Source: Nitrospinaceae bacterium
GTDB taxonomy: Bacteria > Nitrospinota > Nitrospinia > Nitrospinales > VA-1
NCBI GenBank assembly: GCA_029937635.1
Contig: JAPYPM010000079.1
Coordinates: 1-9,448 of the forward strand
Direction of reading: 5' to 3'
DNA: 9,448 nt
Of this stretch, positions 6,874 through 9,448 are shown piece by piece. The translations under genes and the position numbers were made by a program. Position 1 is the first letter of the stretch. Each line of letters starts with the position of its first letter. A model generated the notes under the pieces. The model had not been told where the DNA came from, searched no databases, and saw nothing but the letters and a program-made list of their open reading frames with translations.

Positions 6874-6902
6874 GTAATAGGATTTTAGAAACTATGGAAC
6901 AA
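6874..6902 (-). promoter_or_regulatory. Possible promoter upstream of the HNH gene
   Basis: In the 112-base gap between the oxidase and the HNH gene, the minus strand carries TTGTTC (6902-6897), a 17-base spacer and TATTAC (6879-6874). The spacing is ideal, but the -35 box matches only three of six bases and the background is AT-rich, so this is a weak candidate. Confidence 0.25.
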
Positions 6903-6919
6903 CAACTATCAACAACAAT

Positions 6920-6952
6920 TATATTTTAAAATTTTTAAAATTTTAAAATATA
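6920..6952. repeat. 33-base A/T-only perfect palindrome at the 3' end of the oxidase gene
   Basis: Two 16-base arms (6920-6935 and 6937-6952) are perfectly complementary around one central base, built from three tandem TTTTAAAA units. The TAA stop of the oxidase (6945-6943 on the minus strand) lies inside. In the transcript it could fold into a weak A-U hairpin and might end or stabilise the precorrin-2 dehydrogenase/oxidase message, but it has no GC stem and no separate U-run, so it is not a standard terminator. Confidence 0.55.
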
Positions 6953-8358
6953 TTTCCTTTCCCTAGATAAAAATCTGGATCAAAAATTTTCTTTATGCTT
7001 TTTAATTGATTCATAGAATCTTCTCCAACCATCTGTAAGAAATATTTTTTCTTTAACTTACCAATACCATGCTCAGCTGAAACAGTTCCATTCCACTTAA
7101 GTGCCTGCGAAACAAATTTAGCATAAAGATCATGAGCTTTTTGAATATTTTGTTCGTCTGGTAAAAAATTTATATGCAAATGATTATCCCCAAGATGACC
7201 AAAAACAACATATTCAATTCCTGAACTCTCAAGTTCACGTGTATAGAAATTCATCATATCAAAATAATAGAGATCAGGAACCGCCATGTCCGTCCCAATT
7301 TTAGTCCTTTTTAGACGGCTATTTTCTTCATTTATTAGAGCAGGAATTGCGTGCCTAAATTCATGGAATTTTTTTAAATCACTAGCAGAGAGAGCAAACC
7401 AAGAATCACTAAGTACACTGGTATTCTCTAAATAATCTATCCAACTGTCTAAGGCAATCTTGTGATCAATTTGACGGTCAATATCATTTTCAAAAAAAAG
7501 AGCAGCTTGAGCAGCAGTAGGAATATGCGAAAACTTCTTTCGTAACCGATTTAACGAATGTCTATCAAAATATTCAAGCGAACAAGGATTTATAAATTTT
7601 TGCTTTGATTTTTTAATTGAATCTACCAAATCCCAACATTCTTCCTCTTTATCAAAAAATAAAATTCCACTAATAAAAGACGAAGGACTAAACTTAAGTT
7701 TTAATCTAATTCGTGTAAAAATACCTAATGTTCCATCAGAACCTATGAACAAATCTAACCAGTCCATATTAGGTCTTACATAATAACCAGCAGCATTCTT
7801 ACATAAGGGGCTCTTGTATGAGATATTAGGAAAAAAGACTTTTCGCCCATTAGAAATTTCCAGAGGATCATCGATGGTTAATCCTCTTTTTAAAGTGGTC
7901 GAATTACCATCCGAAAAAAAAATATCAGCTTCTATAACGTAATCTCTGGTCACCCCAAATTTGTAACTTCTGGAACCAGAAGCATTAGTTGCAGCTGTTC
8001 CTCCTATAGACGCAAGAGTTTCAGTAGGATTCGGTGGATAGAAGTACTCTGTGGGTTCTAATTTTTTATATAGATTTTCAAGAGAAGTAGCAGGACCAAC
8101 GTCTATAAAACCACCATCTGGATTACCAATAGAATTAAATCGCTCAAGAGATAAAATACAACCAGATAGAGGAATGCGTGATGCTGTCATACCAGTACCA
8201 GCACCTGCTATCGTAATCTGTTGTGTGTTAGTTTTTAAAAAACAAGAAAGTTCTTCAATAGATTCTGGAATAACAACTTTATCTGCAAATCCACCTATGT
8301 AATTTGAAGCATCCTTCAAATATGGAGAGATTAAATGAGGATCCGTCTTATATATCAT
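6943..8358 (-). CDS. FAD-linked oxidase, GlcD / lactate-glycolate dehydrogenase type
   Basis: 471 residues, ATG to TAA, the usual size for GlcD-like enzymes of the vanillyl-alcohol-oxidase fold. The family oxidises 2-hydroxyacids such as lactate or glycolate with FAD, passing electrons to a partner Fe-S protein or the membrane. The FAD-binding domain shows the pyrophosphate loop AGAGTGMTASRIPL (51-64), YPPNPTETLASIGGTAATNA (107-126) with SGSRSYKFGVTRDYV following, KNAAGYY (187-193) and GSDGTLGIFTRI (206-217). The C-terminal domain has FGHLGDNHLHINF (386-398) with His388, His393 and His395, probable metal or substrate ligands, and SAEHGIGKLKKKY (427-439). There is no Fe-S cluster motif, so an external electron acceptor is expected; none is encoded nearby. 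It starts 24 bases after the precorrin-2 dehydrogenase gene and is probably co-transcribed. The exact substrate cannot be told. Confidence 0.88.
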   Translation of the reverse strand: MIYKTDPHLISPYLKDASNYIGGFADKVVIPESIEELSCFLKTNTQQITIAGAGTGMTASRIPLSGCILSLERFNSIGNPDGGFIDVGPATSLENLYKKLEPTEYFYPPNPTETLASIGGTAATNASGSRSYKFGVTRDYVIEADIFFSDGNSTTLKRGLTIDDPLEISNGRKVFFPNISYKSPLCKNAAGYYVRPNMDWLDLFIGSDGTLGIFTRIRLKLKFSPSSFISGILFFDKEEECWDLVDSIKKSKQKFINPCSLEYFDRHSLNRLRKKFSHIPTAAQAALFFENDIDRQIDHKIALDSWIDYLENTSVLSDSWFALSASDLKKFHEFRHAIPALINEENSRLKRTKIGTDMAVPDLYYFDMMNFYTRELESSGIEYVVFGHLGDNHLHINFLPDEQNIQKAHDLYAKFVSQALKWNGTVSAEHGIGKLKKKYFLQMVGEDSMNQLKSIKKIFDPDFYLGKGNIF

Positions 8359-8382
8359 TTAAATTGCCTATCAATAATCAAT

Positions 8383-9063
8383 TTAACATGCGTTAGGGTT
8401 TTTTTTTATAAAGGAATTTAATCGTTCAATAGCTAATTCTCTAGCTATAGAAAATTTTTTATCTTCAAGATAATGGTTCACTTTTTCATCAACTAGCAAC
8501 TCAGTAAGAAATTTTTTTCTATTTGCTACTGATGAAATTATTTTTTTTGCCTCAATTCTAAGTTGATCTTGCAAGTTTATTTGCATAAGAATCAAATCAC
8601 TAATAGATATTTTTATTAAAGGTTCAAGAGTTTTTCTTAAAGACTTACCCATTAAGGGGCTTCTACCACCTGTAGAAATACCAATTTGAACTGTGTCTTT
8701 AATATTGATAACTGATGGATGACTAAAATCACTTACTTGAGGGTCATCAGCTGCATAAACATAACATCCATACTTTTCCTTCCCAGCAATAAGAATTTTT
8801 CTATTCAATGCCGGATCATCTGAGGTAGCTAGAATCAAATCAAGTTGTTGATAGTTTTTCAAAAAATTAATATCATCTATTCTCTTCAAATCGAGTGAAA
8901 TTTTCCCTTCTTTAGAATAATTTTTTATTGATTTTTCAACTCTTTCAGCGACCACAAATATCTCGCATTGCTGCGAAAGAAGGGCTTCTACCTTTCGGCT
9001 AGATTCGTTACCACCTCCAATAACGAGAACACGTTTTCCTATTAAGTTAAGATCAACAATCAT
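8383..9063 (-). CDS. Precorrin-2 dehydrogenase / sirohydrochlorin ferrochelatase-like protein (Met8p / CysG N-terminal type)
   Basis: 226 residues, ATG to TAA. Enzymes of this type oxidise precorrin-2 to sirohydrochlorin with NAD and in some cases also insert iron to give siroheme. The Rossmann motif is VLVIGGGNESSRKVEALL (12-29), with ATSDDPALNRKI (79-90) and AADDPQVSDFSHPSVI (104-119), the latter carrying the Asp (106 or 107) matching the catalytic Asp of CysG and Met8p. It continues with GISTGGRSPLMGKSLRKTLE (128-147), a near-standard dimerisation/active-site segment, and a helical C-terminal domain. The uroporphyrinogen methyltransferase half of CysG is absent, so a separate methyltransferase is needed. 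Siroheme serves sulfite and nitrite reductases, and in some sulfate reducers it is also a heme precursor. GGAG (9075-9072) 8 bases upstream supports this ATG. Confidence 0.88.
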   Translation of the reverse strand: MIVDLNLIGKRVLVIGGGNESSRKVEALLSQQCEIFVVAERVEKSIKNYSKEGKISLDLKRIDDINFLKNYQQLDLILATSDDPALNRKILIAGKEKYGCYVYAADDPQVSDFSHPSVINIKDTVQIGISTGGRSPLMGKSLRKTLEPLIKISISDLILMQINLQDQLRIEAKKIISSVANRKKFLTELLVDEKVNHYLEDKKFSIARELAIERLNSFIKKNPNAC

Positions 9064-9088
9064 ATGAATAACTCCATATTAAAATTCT

Positions 9089-9108
9089 AACATATTAAAA
9101 AATATGTT
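9089..9108. promoter_or_regulatory. Inverted repeat in the divergent intergenic region, possible operator
   Basis: AACATATT (9089-9096) and AATATGTT (9101-9108) are perfect 8-base arms around AAAA. The site lies between the precorrin-2 dehydrogenase ATG at 9063 and its possible -10 box near 9115-9120, where a bound repressor could block the start of transcription; as RNA it could be a small hairpin in the leader. The regulator is unknown. Confidence 0.4.
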
Positions 9109-9114
9109 TAATCT

Positions 9115-9144
9115 TTCATAATAATACGTTTGTAGATTTATCAA
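9115..9144 (-). promoter_or_regulatory. Possible promoter for the precorrin-2 dehydrogenase gene
   Basis: On the minus strand TTGATA (9144-9139; five of six matches) is followed after 18 bases by TATGAA (9120-9115; four of six). The transcript would start near 9108, at the edge of the inverted repeat, about 45 bases before the ATG. A better -10 match, TATTAT (9126-9121), is only 12 bases from the -35 box and was not used. Confidence 0.35.
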
Positions 9145-9156
9145 TACTCATATAAA
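9129..9156 (+). promoter_or_regulatory. Possible promoter for the right-edge ATPase gene
   Basis: TATAAA (9151-9156) could be a -10 element, with a poor -35 candidate TTTGTA at 9129-9134, 16 bases away. A start near 9163 would leave a leader of about 36 bases. The site overlaps the candidate divergent promoter. The evidence is weak. Confidence 0.25.
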
Positions 9157-9198
9157 ATTCAAATTTTGGCTACATATATATTTTTACTTGGGGGCTAG

Positions 9199-9448
9199 AT
9201 GAATCAACACAGTATTAGTAAAACCACAGTAATCGATGGAATTACTTTAACTTTAAGTAAGCCGGACACGACTAAACCAGAATGGATTGGTCAAAGTGAA
9301 GTTTTGAAACAAGTCTTAGCATGCTGGATGATTATATCAGACAAAGACCTCCCCTTATCTCCATGAATCACTGGTATGCCGGGAATTGGAAAAACAACTT
9401 TAGGAATGGTTGCGGCTTTAGAAAGAAAACAACCGCTTTATATATACC
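9199..9448 (+). pseudogene. AAA-type (MoxR-like) ATPase, 5' fragment interrupted by an in-frame TGA
   Basis: The frame starts at ATG 9199 (GGGGG at 9190-9194 just upstream) and is cut by the window edge after 83 codons. Codon 56 (9364-9366) is TGA. Past it the same frame continues with ITGMPGIGKTTLGMVAALER (57-76), a clear Walker A P-loop (G59-x-P-G-x-G-K65-T66) followed by QPLYIY. Upstream, EWIGQSEVLKQVLACW (28-43) is the helix that usually precedes the P-loop in AAA+ proteins. Related ATPases often have a pattern like PL-x-P-R-L-x-G-x-P-G-x-G-K-T here, so the TGA probably replaces CGA (Arg) by one C-to-T change, or TGG. The first 55 residues alone lack the nucleotide site, so the gene is likely broken unless readthrough, recoding or a sequence error is involved. 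It is divergent from the precorrin-2 dehydrogenase gene. Confidence 0.65.

Noticed and set aside
8051..8302. 83-residue plus-strand open frame
   Set aside because: Antisense to the FAD-binding domain of the oxidase; no independent coding signs.
9364..9366. Selenocysteine or reassigned UGA at codon 56 of the right-edge ATPase
   Set aside because: No convincing SECIS-type hairpin is seen directly downstream, selenocysteine is not expected next to an AAA P-loop, and TGA acts as a normal stop at the end of the aminotransferase gene while Trp uses TGG.

Overview
This is an AT-rich chromosomal window from a flagellated, apparently Gram-negative bacterium. Eleven genes lie on the minus strand, running from about 9063 down past position 1, and one truncated gene at the right edge is on the plus strand. 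The gene set combines flagellar proteins (FliL, a FliK-like protein), a stand-alone precorrin-2 dehydrogenase, a GlcD-type FAD oxidase and an HPr domain on a long extra region. That would fit a low-GC relative of the Desulfovibrio group (Lawsonia came to mind), but this is an inference from gene content and base composition, not an identification. Stop codons are TAA, TAG and at least one functional-looking TGA, and Trp is encoded by TGG, so the standard bacterial code applies.

In the direction of minus-strand transcription the order is: precorrin-2 dehydrogenase (siroheme/heme precursor), FAD-linked oxidase, HNH endonuclease, HPr-domain protein, Nudix hydrolase, CvpA-family membrane protein, class IV (branched-chain type) aminotransferase, dephospho-CoA kinase, FliL, a 113-residue flagellar-cluster protein, and a FliK-like protein that runs off the left edge. 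Gaps are mostly 12-75 bases, so long co-transcripts are likely. Larger gaps lie before the HNH gene (112 bases) and before the 113-residue gene (116 bases); the second holds a good sigma-70-type promoter.

Functionally the window is mostly housekeeping: tetrapyrrole synthesis, 2-hydroxyacid oxidation, amino-acid transamination, CoA synthesis and a PTS-type phosphocarrier. This leads into a flagellar segment on the left. No mobile element, CRISPR array, RNA gene or defence island was seen.

The points most worth a second look are: the plus-strand AAA-type ATPase at the right edge, whose frame is interrupted by a TGA three codons before its Walker A motif; the HPr domain carried on a roughly 335-residue unrecognised region; an 8-base-arm inverted repeat in the divergent intergenic region; and a 33-base A/T-only perfect palindrome at the end of the oxidase gene. 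I found no convincing evidence of a wholly new multi-gene system.
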